NCBI RefSeq assembly: GCF_000956465.1 | Contig: NZ_JYJA01000033.1 | Location: 62,001-126,000, forward strand | Length of the DNA stretch: 64,000 nt | From: Microbacterium trichothecenolyticum | Lineage (GTDB): Bacteria > Actinomycetota > Actinomycetes > Actinomycetales > Microbacteriaceae | Reading direction: 5' to 3' | Shown here: piece after piece, positions 33,988 through 42,724 of the stretch | How positions within the stretch are numbered: the stretch's first letter is position 1 | How the letters are laid out: each line of letters starts with the position of its first letter | The notes under the pieces: generated by a model | Seen by the model: only the letters and a program-made list of their open reading frames with translations | Told to the model about the DNA's origin: nothing | The model's database searches: none | Made by a program: the position numbers and the translations under genes

Positions 33988-34455
33988 GTGCTGCCCTTCC
34001 TGATCGTCGGAGGCGTCGGCCTCGCCGTGCTGCTGATCTCGCTCGTCGTCGGCGACATCTTCGACCACTTCGACATCGGCGACGGCGCCATCTCGGGCAC
34101 CGCCCTGGGCATCGCTGCGGTCGTGTTCGGCGCATCCGGCGCCCTCACCACCACGAACGGCCTCGACACGCTCTGGGCGTACGTGCTCGCCGCAGTGCTT
34201 GCGATCATCGCCTACGTCATCGCCGTGGTCTTCGTGAAGCGGCTGACCAAGAGCTCCGACGGCGTGCCGGCGTCGGCACTCGGCCTGTCGGGCGTCACGC
34301 GCTCGACGGTCTCCCCGGCCGGCGGCGAGGTCAGCCTCGACGGTCCGCACGAGGTCGAGCGACGCCTCGCCTACGCGGACGACACCATCGCCGAGGGCGT
34401 GCGCGTGCGCGTCATCGAGCACGCCGGCACCCGCGTCAAGGTCGTCGCGGAGTAG
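33988..34455 (+). CDS. NfeD-like membrane protein
   Basis: 155 residues: two or three membrane spans, then a small beta-barrel OB-like domain (SGVTRSTVSPAGGEVSLDG ... VRVRVIEHAGTRVKVVAE) as in NfeD/YuaF proteins. Its partner flotillin gene starts 61 bp later. NfeD-type proteins anchor or regulate flotillin assemblies in membrane microdomains. GTG start with CAGGAG seven bases upstream. Confidence 0.82.
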   Translation: MLPFLIVGGVGLAVLLISLVVGDIFDHFDIGDGAISGTALGIAAVVFGASGALTTTNGLDTLWAYVLAAVLAIIAYVIAVVFVKRLTKSSDGVPASALGLSGVTRSTVSPAGGEVSLDGPHEVERRLAYADDTIAEGVRVRVIEHAGTRVKVVAE

Positions 34456-34516
34456 ATCCCCACCGCGGTCCGGGTCGGGAACCCCGGGTCGCGGCATCCC
34501 ACGAGAAAGGTCGTCC

Positions 34517-36031
34517 ATGACGAACGAACTCATCCAGATCATCGCTGTCGTCGCCCTCATCGTGGCGGTGCTCGGCCTGATCACCTTCATCGCGCGCCGC
34601 ATCCGCCGCGTGCCCCCGAACGAGGCGCTGGTGATCGTCGGGCGCGGTGCCGGACGACCGGATCCCGGCGAAACCGGCAGCGGCCAGCGCGTCGTGATCG
34701 GCGGTCGCACGTTCGTGTGGCCGATCCTGCAGCAGGGCTTCTCGATCTCGCTCGAGCAGCGTCAGATCGGCATCACCGTCGAGGGCGTCGACAAGAACCG
34801 CATCAAGATCGCGATCAAGGCCTCGATCAACTTCAAGGTCTCGGGCACGGAGGACGGGGTGCGCCGCGCCGCACAGCGCTTCCTCTCGCAGCAGGACCTC
34901 CTCACCGAGATCATCAAGGAGTCGCTCGAGGGGTCGCTCCGCTCGATCGTCGGCGACATGACCATCGAGCAGATCATCTCCGACCGCAAGAGCCTCTCCG
35001 ACCGCGTCGTCGCCGAGACGAAGGCCGACCTCGTCGAGCAGGGCCTGCAGGTCGACCTCCTCAACATCAGCGACATCTCGACGCCGGGCAGCGACTACCT
35101 CGCCAACCTCGGCCGCGCCGAGGCCGCCCGCGCCCGCCAGGTCGCCGAGATCAGCGAGGCCGAGGCGTCCCGGGCGAGCGAGTTCGCCCGCATCGAGGCA
35201 TCCGAGCAGATCGCCGAGCGCCAGAAGGCGCTCGCCCTCAAGCAGGCCACGATCAAGGCAGAGACCGACCGTGCGAACGCCGAGGCGCAGGCGGCGGGCC
35301 AGCTGGCCACCGCCGAGCAGGACAAGCTCGTGGCCGTGCAGGAGCGCGAGGCACTCACCGAGCAGGCACTCGTGACGCAGGAGCGTCTCGACATCGAGAT
35401 CCGCAAGCCCGCCGAGGCGCAGGCCTACGCCGAGGTGCAGCGCGCGACCGCGCAGCGCGACGCGGCGAATGCCGCCACCGAGGCCGACGCGTTCAAGCGC
35501 ACCAAGATCGCCGAGGCGAACAAGGTGGCCGCCGTGCAGGACGCCGAAGCGGCCGCCACGGCCGTGCGCGTGTCGGGTGAGGCCGAACGCGACAAGCAGG
35601 TCGCGCTCGCCGCCGGCATCAAGGCCGAGGGTGAGGCCCGCGCGTCCGCCATCCAGGCCGAGGGTCTGGCCGAGGCGGCGTCGACCGACGCGAAGGCGCT
35701 CGCGCTGCAGAAGTACGGCGAGGCGGCTCTCGCGCAGGAGATCATCTCGCGTCTGCCCGACATCGTCCGCGCCGCGGCGGAGCCGATCGCCTCGATCGAC
35801 AAGCTCACCGTCGTCTCGACCGATGGCGCGTCCGAGATGACGAAGACCGTCGGCCGGGTGCTCGGCGAGGGCACCGAGGTCGTGAAGGGCCTCACGGGCC
35901 TCGACCTCAACACCCTGCTGCAGTCGTTCGCGCTGAAGACCGCGGGTGCCGACGCGATGGCCGCCGCCGGCGACGCGGGCACGGCGGCGAAGAACGCCGC
36001 GAAGGATGCCGCCGCAGCGATCGGCAGCTGA
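34517..36031 (+). CDS. Flotillin / SPFH domain protein
   Basis: 504 residues. One N-terminal span (IIAVVALIVAVLGLITFIARRI), an SPFH domain (~45-200: IGRGAG-like start, QRQIGITVEGVDKNRIKIAIKASINFKVSG), then a long Ala/Glu-rich coiled coil (~200-430) and a small C-terminal flotillin segment (LPDIVRAAAEPIASIDKLTVVS). Flotillins oligomerise in membrane microdomains and influence envelope stress and secretion. An AGAAAGG site precedes the ATG. Operon with the NfeD-like gene; a strong terminator follows. Confidence 0.92.
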   Translation: MTNELIQIIAVVALIVAVLGLITFIARRIRRVPPNEALVIVGRGAGRPDPGETGSGQRVVIGGRTFVWPILQQGFSISLEQRQIGITVEGVDKNRIKIAIKASINFKVSGTEDGVRRAAQRFLSQQDLLTEIIKESLEGSLRSIVGDMTIEQIISDRKSLSDRVVAETKADLVEQGLQVDLLNISDISTPGSDYLANLGRAEAARARQVAEISEAEASRASEFARIEASEQIAERQKALALKQATIKAETDRANAEAQAAGQLATAEQDKLVAVQEREALTEQALVTQERLDIEIRKPAEAQAYAEVQRATAQRDAANAATEADAFKRTKIAEANKVAAVQDAEAAATAVRVSGEAERDKQVALAAGIKAEGEARASAIQAEGLAEAASTDAKALALQKYGEAALAQEIISRLPDIVRAAAEPIASIDKLTVVSTDGASEMTKTVGRVLGEGTEVVKGLTGLDLNTLLQSFALKTAGADAMAAAGDAGTAAKNAAKDAAAAIGS

Positions 36032-36047
36032 CCCCGTCACGCGAAGC

Positions 36048-36071
36048 GCCCGGCCCCGCGAGGGGCCGGGC
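36048..36071. terminator. Bidirectional hairpin terminator
   Basis: A perfect 10-bp stem GCCCGGCCCC/GGGGCCGGGC with a GCGA tetraloop separates the flotillin gene from the convergent SDR gene. Confidence 0.8.
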
Positions 36072-36079
36072 ACCGGCGG

Positions 36080-36862
36080 CTACTTCAGCACGCGGCCGCT
36101 CACGGCGAGCGTCACGCGGCGCGGCATCACCCGTGCGGCCCAGGCGCTGAAGGCGTTGGCGCGCCCCGACACCACGCTCGGCGGCACGTCGTCGCGATCG
36201 AGCCGGCGGAGGGTCAGCTCGACGACCTGGGCCGGCGTCTGGAACCGCCCCACTGCCGCGTCGGCACCGGTGATGTCGAAGAACTCGGTGCGCGTCGCCC
36301 CCGGGCTCACCGCGAGCACGCCGAGCCCCGAGCCCTGCGTCTCGTAGGCGAGGGCCTCGGTGAAGCTGAGCACGAAAGCCTTCGTGGCGCCGTACACGGC
36401 CATGTTCGGGCACGGCTGATACGCGCCGGTGCTCGCGATGCCCACGAGCGCTCCGCGCCCGTCGGCGACCATCTCGGGCAGCAGCTCCCTCGTGATCGCC
36501 ACGAGCGCGGCGACGTTGACCTGCACCATCTCGCCGATGCGCGCGGCGTCCGCTTCGGCGAACGCGCCCTTCATGCCGAATCCGGCGTTGTTGACGAGCG
36601 TCTGCACCCGGATGCCCCGCTCGTCGAGCTCCCGGCGGAGCACGGCCGCGGCATCCGGCCTGGTGAGGTCGAGGGCGATCGGGGTCGCCCGAACGCCGTG
36701 GTCGCGCGCGAGGCTTTCAGCGAGGTCGCGGAGCCGCTCTTCGCGGCGGGCGACGAGCACGACGTCCGCCCCGCGGGAGGCGAGCTGCGTCGCGTACTCG
36801 ACGCCGAGTCCGGCGCTCGCGCCGGTGATGAGCGCGGTGGTGCCGCGGTAGTCCCTGGTCAT
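36080..36862 (-). CDS. SDR family oxidoreductase
   Basis: 260 residues. NAD(P)-binding TGASAGLG, the ARREER segment favouring NADP, NNAG, and the catalytic Ser-Tyr-Lys set in GIASTGAYQPCPNMAVYGATKAF. The C-terminal part resembles DltE/YdfG-like short-chain dehydrogenases acting on an unknown carbonyl or alcohol. It is divergent from a TetR regulator 62 bp away, and the gap contains a palindrome, so TetR control of this gene is likely. The ATG at 36862 gives the normal family length. Confidence 0.9.
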   Translation of the reverse strand: MTRDYRGTTALITGASAGLGVEYATQLASRGADVVLVARREERLRDLAESLARDHGVRATPIALDLTRPDAAAVLRRELDERGIRVQTLVNNAGFGMKGAFAEADAARIGEMVQVNVAALVAITRELLPEMVADGRGALVGIASTGAYQPCPNMAVYGATKAFVLSFTEALAYETQGSGLGVLAVSPGATRTEFFDITGADAAVGRFQTPAQVVELTLRRLDRDDVPPSVVSGRANAFSAWAARVMPRRVTLAVSGRVLK

Positions 36863-36880
36863 GCCAGTCAATGTAGACAG

Positions 36881-36897
36881 TGACAGCATTGTTGTCA
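36881..36897. promoter_or_regulatory. Putative TetR operator between the SDR and tetR genes
   Basis: TGACAGCATTGTTGTCA is a near-palindrome with TGACA/TGTCA arms, 18 bp from the SDR start and 15 bp before the -10 box of the regulator gene. Its position would let one repressor control both directions. Confidence 0.5.
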
Positions 36898-36912
36898 ATG
36901 CCAACATCGCGC

Positions 36913-36918
36913 TAGGCT
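36913..36918 (+). promoter_or_regulatory. -10 box TAGGCT for leaderless tetR mRNA
   Basis: TAGGCT ends six bases before the GTG at 36925; no ribosome site could fit between, which points to a leaderless transcript. Confidence 0.5.
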
Positions 36919-36924
36919 GGGACT

Positions 36925-37536
36925 GTGACGGAGCGCACGTACCACCACGGCAACCTGCGGGCCGCGCTGCTCGACCGCGCCTGGGATGTCGTCGACGCCG
37001 AGGGTGCAGACGCCCTGTCGCTGCGCCGGCTCGCACGCGATGCCGGCGTCAGCCACGGGGCATCCGCCCGCCACTTCCGCGACAAGCAGGCGCTGCTCGA
37101 TGCCCTCGCGATCGCTGGCTTCCAGCGCCTCAACGCCGCGCTCGCGGATGCCGTCGACTCCCCCGGATCGTTCGCGGAACGCTTCGGCGCCGCGGGCGAC
37201 GCCTATGTGAGCTTCGCGGTGAAGCACCCTGCGATCCTGCGCTCGATGTACACGGCGAAGCACCATGCCGCGGCATCCGCGGAGCTGGTCGAGGTCAGCC
37301 ACGTCGCGATGCCGGCGCTCGTCGCCCTCATCACGGCCGCGCAGGACGCCGGCGAGCTTCCGCCCGGACCCGCGGAGGAGGCCGCGGTCGTCGCCTTCGC
37401 GGCCGTCCACGGCGTCGCGACCCTTGCGACCGACGACCTTCTCAACGGCTTCCCGTGGCGGGACGCCACCGCCGCGACCATCGCCTCGGTGTGGCGCGGC
37501 CTCTCGTCCGTCGACGCGCCGACCGTCGCACCCTGA
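36925..37536 (+). CDS. TetR/AcrR family transcriptional regulator
   Basis: 203 residues. The N-terminal HTH (YHHGNLRAALLDRAWDVVDAEGADALSLRRLARDAGVSHGASARHFRDKQALLDA) is the common TetR form; the C-terminal ligand-binding part has the TetR_C_33-like PAILRSMYTAKHH region. It probably represses itself and the divergent SDR gene through the palindrome between them. A perfect hairpin follows the gene. Confidence 0.92.
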   Translation: MTERTYHHGNLRAALLDRAWDVVDAEGADALSLRRLARDAGVSHGASARHFRDKQALLDALAIAGFQRLNAALADAVDSPGSFAERFGAAGDAYVSFAVKHPAILRSMYTAKHHAAASAELVEVSHVAMPALVALITAAQDAGELPPGPAEEAAVVAFAAVHGVATLATDDLLNGFPWRDATAATIASVWRGLSSVDAPTVAP

Positions 37537-37545
37537 CGCAGACGA

Positions 37546-37579
37546 CGGATGCCTCGACCCGCGTGGGTCGAGGCATCCG
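37546..37579. terminator. Bidirectional hairpin terminator between tetR and glyS
   Basis: A perfect 15-bp stem (37546-37560 with 37565-37579) and a GCGT loop lie between convergent genes. Confidence 0.85.
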
Positions 37580-37581
37580 GC

Positions 37582-37606
37582 GTTCGTCGAGCTCAGCGAG
37601 CGGGAG
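37582..37606. repeat. Short dispersed repeat after the terminator
   Basis: TTCGTCGAGCTCAGCGAGCG differs at two positions from the copy inside fbiC at about 16349. It ends just before the glycyl-tRNA synthetase stop. Confidence 0.5.
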
Positions 37607-37609
37607 AGG

Positions 37610-38995
37610 TCAGGCGCCCTTCAGGCGCTCCTCGAGGTAGGCGTGCAGGCCGTCGAGTGGGACGCGCTCCTGGCCCATCGTGTCGCGGTCGCGGACGGTG
37701 ACGGCGCGGTCGTCGAGCGAGTCGAAGTCGACCGTGACGCAGAACGGCGTGCCGATCTCGTCCTGACGGCGGTAGCGGCGGCCGATGGCACCCGCGTCGT
37801 CGAAGTCGATGTTCCAGTCGCCGCGCAGCTGCTCCGCGACCTCGCGGGCGATCGGCGAGAGCTGCTCGTTGCGCGACAGCGGGAGCACCGCGACCTTCAC
37901 GGGAGCCAGGCGCGGGTCGAGCTTGAGCACCGTGCGGGTGTCGGTCCCGCCCTTCGCGTTCGGCGCCTCCTCCTCGTGGTACGCGTCGACGAGGAAGGCC
38001 ATCATCGCGCGGGTGAGCCCGAACGACGGCTCGATGACGTAGGGGATGTACTTCTCGCCCGAGGCCTGGTCGAAGTAGGTCAGCGACTGGCCTGACGCCT
38101 CCGAGTGGGAGCTCAGGTCGTAGTCGGTGCGGTTGGCGACGCCCATGAGCTCGCCCCACTCCTTGCCGGCGAAGCCGAAGCGGTACTCGACGTCGATGGT
38201 GCCGTCGGAGTAGTGGGCGCGGTCCTCTTCGGGCACGTCGAACCGGCGCATGTTGTCTGGGTCGATGCCGAGCCCGATGAACCAGTCCCAGCACTCGTCG
38301 ACCCAGTGTTCGAACCACTCCTGCGCCTCGGCCGGCGGCACGAAGTACTCGATCTCCATCTGCTCGAACTCGCGCGTGCGGAAGATGAAGTTTCCGGGCG
38401 TGATCTCGTTGCGGAACGCCTTGCCGACCTGGCCGATGCCGAACGGCGGCTTCTTGCGGCTCGCGGTGAGCACGTTCGAGAAGTTCACGAAGATGCCCTG
38501 CGCGGTCTCGGGGCGGAGGTAATGCAGGCCCGACTCGTCGTCGACGACGCCGAGGTACGTCTTCACGAGGCCCGAGAACGCCTTGGGCTCGGTGTACTGG
38601 CCCTTCGTGCCGCAGTTGGGGCAGGGGATGTCGGCGAGCCCGTTCTCGGGCTTGCGGCCCTTGCGCGCCTCGAAGTCCTCGAGGAGGTTGTCGGCGCGGA
38701 AGCGCTTGTGGCACTGCAGGCACTCGACGAGCGGGTCGGTGAAGGTCGCGACGTGACCGGACGCCTCCCACACGCGCTTGGGCAGGATGATCGACGAGTC
38801 GAGGCCGACCATGTCGCCGCGTCCGCGCACGAACGTCTGCCACCACTGGCGGCGGATGTTCTCCTTGAGCTCGGTGCCGAGGGGGCCGTAGTCCCATGCC
38901 GACCGGGATCCGCCGTAGATCTCACCCGCTTGGAACACGAACCCGCGGTGACGGGCGAGGGCGATGACTTTGTCGAGGCGAGACTGCTCGGCCAC
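37610..38995 (-). CDS. glyS: Glycine--tRNA ligase (single-chain, eukaryote-like type)
   Basis: 461 residues from the GTG at 38995, the expected length; an ATG at 39055 would add 20 unlikely residues. Class II motifs are present: [24 protein letters not shown], motif 2 [25 protein letters not shown], and motif 3 [14 protein letters not shown], with a Cys-x2-Cys ... Cys-x2-Cys zinc site (CLQCHKRF and CPNCGTKG). It charges tRNA-Gly and is a dimer. No T-box is visible upstream. Confidence 0.96.
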   Translation of the reverse strand: MAEQSRLDKVIALARHRGFVFQAGEIYGGSRSAWDYGPLGTELKENIRRQWWQTFVRGRGDMVGLDSSIILPKRVWEASGHVATFTDPLVECLQCHKRFRADNLLEDFEARKGRKPENGLADIPCPNCGTKGQYTEPKAFSGLVKTYLGVVDDESGLHYLRPETAQGIFVNFSNVLTASRKKPPFGIGQVGKAFRNEITPGNFIFRTREFEQMEIEYFVPPAEAQEWFEHWVDECWDWFIGLGIDPDNMRRFDVPEEDRAHYSDGTIDVEYRFGFAGKEWGELMGVANRTDYDLSSHSEASGQSLTYFDQASGEKYIPYVIEPSFGLTRAMMAFLVDAYHEEEAPNAKGGTDTRTVLKLDPRLAPVKVAVLPLSRNEQLSPIAREVAEQLRGDWNIDFDDAGAIGRRYRRQDEIGTPFCVTVDFDSLDDRAVTVRDRDTMGQERVPLDGLHAYLEERLKGA

Positions 38996-39064
38996 GGTGG
39001 CTCCAATGGTCGGGAGGGGATGCACGAAGGTGCGAGAGGCCGCTGACCGCGGCATCCGTCGATT

Positions 39065-40105
39065 CTAGTCGTCGCGTGAAGGGGGCCCGGCTTCGCCGTC
39101 CGCCCGCTCGAAGGCGCGGTCCCACTCCTGCAGCTCCTTGCGGCGGCCGATCAGGCCGTCGAGCGACACCTGGAAGTGCAGGCCCCGGCGGGCGTTGACC
39201 TGCTTGATGTTCTCGATGAGCTCCGTCGAGAACGACGTCAGCGCGGTGCGCACCTCGCGAACGCGGTCGACGGGGTCATCCCAGAGATCGGGGTGCTGCA
39301 GGATGTCGAGCAGATAGTCGCGGTCGAGGGCCGCCGTGAGCTTGCGCAGCGTCTCGCCGTACTCGACGGCGGCCGTGGCCCGCTGGCCCTCGTCGCCCTT
39401 GCGGTCGAGGCGGTCGAAGAGTTCGGTCGTGTTGTTCGCGACGGTCACGATCTCGCTCGCCACGTCGGTGGCATCGCGATTTCCGGATGCCCCGGCCGCC
39501 GCGTACTCGCCGCTCAGCGCCCGCAGCCGCCCGACGAGCGGTCGCACGGTGTCGGGAAGCGGGGCGTGATGCCCCCGGGTGCCGCCGCGCCCGCGCCGGC
39601 GGAGCACCGCCCACAGCGCACCGCCCGCCGCGACCAGCGCGACGAGACCGAGCGCACCGCCGACGATGAGGCCGCCGTCGACCCCGCCCGCGCTCGGCTC
39701 GTAGTCGGGCGGGTACGCCGCGATGACGCCCTCGACCGTCTGCACGATCGCGGTGTCGAGATCGGGGGCCGCGGACTCGGCCTCGTTCGCGATGCGCATC
39801 GCCTCGCCCGTGGACAGCACGTGCGACCCTGCGGAGAGGTCGTCGCCGATCGCGACGATGATCGTGTCGTAGTCGGTTCGGCCGGCGAGCGAGGCCACCA
39901 TCTCTCGGCCGGTCATGTCGAACGCCTCGTTGTCGGGGAACACGACGACCGCGATCGACTCGTCGGTGACCTGCTGATCGAGCTCCTGCTGGAGCTGCGT
40001 CCCTCCGGACACGTCGCTCGAGACGTACACGTTGCTGCTCGCGAGCCCGTCGACGGCGTCGTCGAGGTAGACGTCCGTCGCGTTCAGGCCGAGATCGTGG
40101 GGCAT
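39065..40105 (-). CDS. Membrane protein with TPM-like extracellular domain (Rv1476-like)
   Basis: 346 residues. The first ~135 residues form a soluble alpha/beta domain (TQLQQELDQQVTDESIAVVVFPDNEAF ... GTIIVAIGDDLSAGSH-like) similar to TPM or Rv1476-type domains. One membrane span follows (~148-172, LIVGGALGLVALVAAGGALWAVL), then an Arg-rich loop and a helical cytoplasmic part to the end. It starts 10 bp after the VWA lipoprotein stop, so the two are probably one operon. Function unknown. Confidence 0.75.
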   Translation of the reverse strand: MPHDLGLNATDVYLDDAVDGLASSNVYVSSDVSGGTQLQQELDQQVTDESIAVVVFPDNEAFDMTGREMVASLAGRTDYDTIIVAIGDDLSAGSHVLSTGEAMRIANEAESAAPDLDTAIVQTVEGVIAAYPPDYEPSAGGVDGGLIVGGALGLVALVAAGGALWAVLRRRGRGGTRGHHAPLPDTVRPLVGRLRALSGEYAAAGASGNRDATDVASEIVTVANNTTELFDRLDRKGDEGQRATAAVEYGETLRKLTAALDRDYLLDILQHPDLWDDPVDRVREVRTALTSFSTELIENIKQVNARRGLHFQVSLDGLIGRRKELQEWDRAFERADGEAGPPSRDD

Positions 40106-40115
40106 CCTGCGCCGT

Positions 40116-41975
40116 TCAGAAGTTGTTGATCACGGACGCGAAGACGAGGTCGATCTTCGCCGCGTCGGACGCGTCGAACCACTGGCCGCCGGTCGCCTCG
40201 GCGATGCGCTGCAGCGCGCCGGTGTCGGCGCCCTCGCCGTAAGCGATCGGGAAGATGCGCACCGGGGCGTCGTCGCCGCCCTCCTTCGACGACGCGCCGA
40301 TCTTCGCGACGAGCGAGTCCAGCGAGATCTCGGAGTCGGTGTCCTGGCCGTCCGACAGCAGCACGATCGCGTTGATGCGGCCGGGCTGCGCCCGCGCCAT
40401 CATCTCGTCGTAGGCGGCGGCGATCGCGTCGTACAGCGGGGTGCCGTCGCGGTGAGCGAAGCGCAGGTCGTCCAGCGACGAATCGACGGACTCGCGGTCG
40501 GACGCGAGCGGCTCGACGTCCCGCAGCACGACGATGTTCTGCCCGGCCTCCGACTCGACGCCGGTGGTGAACGCCCACACCCCGACCTCGTCCGACGAAC
40601 GGAAGTGGCCGAGGGTCGCCTGCGCGCCCTCGATCGCGCCGTCCAGCTTCGAGCGGCCGTCACCGATCGCCTCGTCCATGGAGCCGGAGATGTCGATCAC
40701 CTCGAGCACCGACGAGGGCTTGCGGATCTGCGTCCATTGGTCGATCGCGGCCGACACCACGTCGACGGCCGGCTTCGGCAGCGTGACTGCAGGCCCGGCG
40801 GGATCGACCCCGTAAGCAGCCGTGAAGAGGTCGCCCAGTGGCACCGAGGCATCCAGCGGGCGGAAGCCGTATTCGGGCAGGATCTTCTGCGCCGCGTCGG
40901 TCTGCAGGAAGGCGGCGAACGCCGCGCCCGCCTCGGCCTGCTCGGGCGTCACCCAGTCGGCGCCGAGCACGGTGATCGGATTGTCGGACCACATCGAGCC
41001 GCCCGACGGGTACACCGCGACCAGCTTCTCCTTCGGAGGCGTCAGCGTCTCACCCGGCTGCACGGTGTGCGAGTCGGGGTTGCCCTGGTTGTAGTTGAGC
41101 AGCGAGGTCTCCTCCAGCGCGACCGCCGAGACATATCCCGAGCCGCCGGCGCCGTTCTGGGTCTCGTCGTAGAGCCGCGTCAGCACCTTTCCGGTGGTGT
41201 CGCCGTAGTGGATGACGCACTCCTCGAACACGCGCGAGAACTCGGCGGCCGCAGCGACGTCGGCTGCGGTGAGGTCGGCGGTCTTGCCGGATGCCTCGTA
41301 CGACTGCATCAGGATCGCCGAGAGCCCGGTCGTCGAGGTGTTGGGGTTCGTCTTCGAGATCTTGAAAGAGCCCCACAGCGGCTTGCCGACGCTCGCCCAG
41401 CCCGCGGGGTCCTGGCAGAGCGCCTCGAAGTCGGCGATGCCGATCTCGGCACCGGGCCAGCCCAGCGCCTTCGCCATCGTCTCGGGAACCCCGAACACGA
41501 CCGGCGTGTGGGTGAACGACGCGGGCTCGCCCACGAGGGAGGCGGATGCTGCCGCCGCGACCCGATCGGTCCACACCGTCGACGCGGGGGACCACATCGT
41601 GGGCCAGCGGCGTGTGTCGTCGTCGGGCCAGTCGCCGCCCGCCGTGAGGAACCGGGTCGCGTCGCCCGACGAGACGTTGATCGGATGGATCGTCGCGCAC
41701 TCGGCGAGCTGCTCGTGCTGCGACGACTCCTTGAAGGCGTCGGCCAGCGCGTCGAGCATGTTGACCTTCTCGGACGAGGTCGCCACGACGACGCTCGTGC
41801 ACCCGTCGTCGGCGAAGTCGCCGCCACCTGACTCCTCGACCACGGGGTCGGCGCCGAAGCAGCCGGTCAGCGAGACGGCCGAGGCGACCAGCACCGCCGC
41901 ACCCGCGAGCAGGCGCGGTCGGATCCAGGCGAGAGGAGTGCTGTCGGCGGGCGAGCGCCGGCTTCGTGCGGGCAT
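40116..41975 (-). CDS. Lipoprotein with solute-binding and von Willebrand A domains
   Basis: 619 residues. Lipobox SLTGC gives Cys39. Residues ~55-400 form a type 2 periplasmic binding fold (EKVNMLDALADAFKESS ... PVVFGVPETMAKALGWPG), followed from ~425 by a VWA domain whose metal site DISGSMD and later IVLLSDGQDTDS are intact. Such fused proteins are anchored outside the membrane; metal-dependent protein binding is expected. The solute and partner are unknown. It heads an operon with the TPM-like membrane protein. Confidence 0.88.
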   Translation of the reverse strand: MPARSRRSPADSTPLAWIRPRLLAGAAVLVASAVSLTGCFGADPVVEESGGGDFADDGCTSVVVATSSEKVNMLDALADAFKESSQHEQLAECATIHPINVSSGDATRFLTAGGDWPDDDTRRWPTMWSPASTVWTDRVAAAASASLVGEPASFTHTPVVFGVPETMAKALGWPGAEIGIADFEALCQDPAGWASVGKPLWGSFKISKTNPNTSTTGLSAILMQSYEASGKTADLTAADVAAAAEFSRVFEECVIHYGDTTGKVLTRLYDETQNGAGGSGYVSAVALEETSLLNYNQGNPDSHTVQPGETLTPPKEKLVAVYPSGGSMWSDNPITVLGADWVTPEQAEAGAAFAAFLQTDAAQKILPEYGFRPLDASVPLGDLFTAAYGVDPAGPAVTLPKPAVDVVSAAIDQWTQIRKPSSVLEVIDISGSMDEAIGDGRSKLDGAIEGAQATLGHFRSSDEVGVWAFTTGVESEAGQNIVVLRDVEPLASDRESVDSSLDDLRFAHRDGTPLYDAIAAAYDEMMARAQPGRINAIVLLSDGQDTDSEISLDSLVAKIGASSKEGGDDAPVRIFPIAYGEGADTGALQRIAEATGGQWFDASDAAKIDLVFASVINNF

Positions 41976-42047
41976 GGCAGAAGCCTAAGGCTCCGCGCAC
42001 TGCCCGCACAGACGAGCGGCACCCTCCCCCGCGGCGGCTCTGCGGCA

Positions 42048-42053
42048 TAGCCT
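42048..42053 (+). promoter_or_regulatory. -10 box TAGCCT for the lipoprotein gene
   Basis: TAGCCT is followed after six bases by a GTG at 42060, the likely first transcribed bases. The real gene begins at the GTG at 42077 behind CGGAGG, giving a leader of about 17 bases. Confidence 0.45.
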
Positions 42054-42076
42054 GATCGCGTGGACCGGAGGTCGCC

Positions 42077-42715
42077 GTGACCGAGCCCGCTGCGGGACGC
42101 TCCGCACACCTCCCGCGGTGGCTCGCGGTCGCCGCGCTCGCGATTCTCGCACTGCCCGGATGCGCGAGCGGGCAGCCGCACGGGGACGAGCTGTACGCCT
42201 CGGCGCGACAGGCGAACCTCGTGTTCAAGGAGGCGGTCGCCACCGTGCTCGTCCACATCTCCGACGGCACCTGGCAGGTTCAGGAGTACGGCGATCTGCC
42301 CGCGGACTGCGACAGCGGATACGCGTTCGCACTGCACCGGACCACGTTCGAGGGCTGGACGCTCGCCGCCGATGCGGCGACGACCGCGGACCGCCTCGCC
42401 GCGTGGCTCGACGAACGCGGGTGGAAGGCGACGGCACCGACGACGGCCGCAACCGGCGAGGTGGTTGTCGAGGCGTCAGATCCGACGGTCGGCGTCGCCG
42501 AGCTCACCATCGAGATCCGCGGGGGCGCGGGCCGGGCGGACGCGATCGGCGTCGGCGCGACGAGCACCTGCTCAGCCGGCGACGCCGAGGAGCTGACAGC
42601 CCTGCTGTATCCCGGTTACCCCGACCAGCCGGTCGCGCACGAGCCGCTCCCGGCCGGGGAGCTCGCCGGGGAGGCGCCGATCTTCGGCTTCACCCGCGAC
42701 GGCAGGCCGCGGTGA
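42077..42715 (+). CDS. Hypothetical lipoprotein
   Basis: 212 residues. N-terminal signal with ALPGC lipobox (Cys29). The mature part has about 180 residues with no motif known to me. It starts with GTG behind CGGAGG; a six-codon frame from 42060 ends on the GTGA of this start. It converges with the lactate oxidase-family gene after 9 bp. Confidence 0.75.
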   Translation: MTEPAAGRSAHLPRWLAVAALAILALPGCASGQPHGDELYASARQANLVFKEAVATVLVHISDGTWQVQEYGDLPADCDSGYAFALHRTTFEGWTLAADAATTADRLAAWLDERGWKATAPTTAATGEVVVEASDPTVGVAELTIEIRGGAGRADAIGVGATSTCSAGDAEELTALLYPGYPDQPVAHEPLPAGELAGEAPIFGFTRDGRPR

Positions 42716-42724
42716 CGCGGGACG

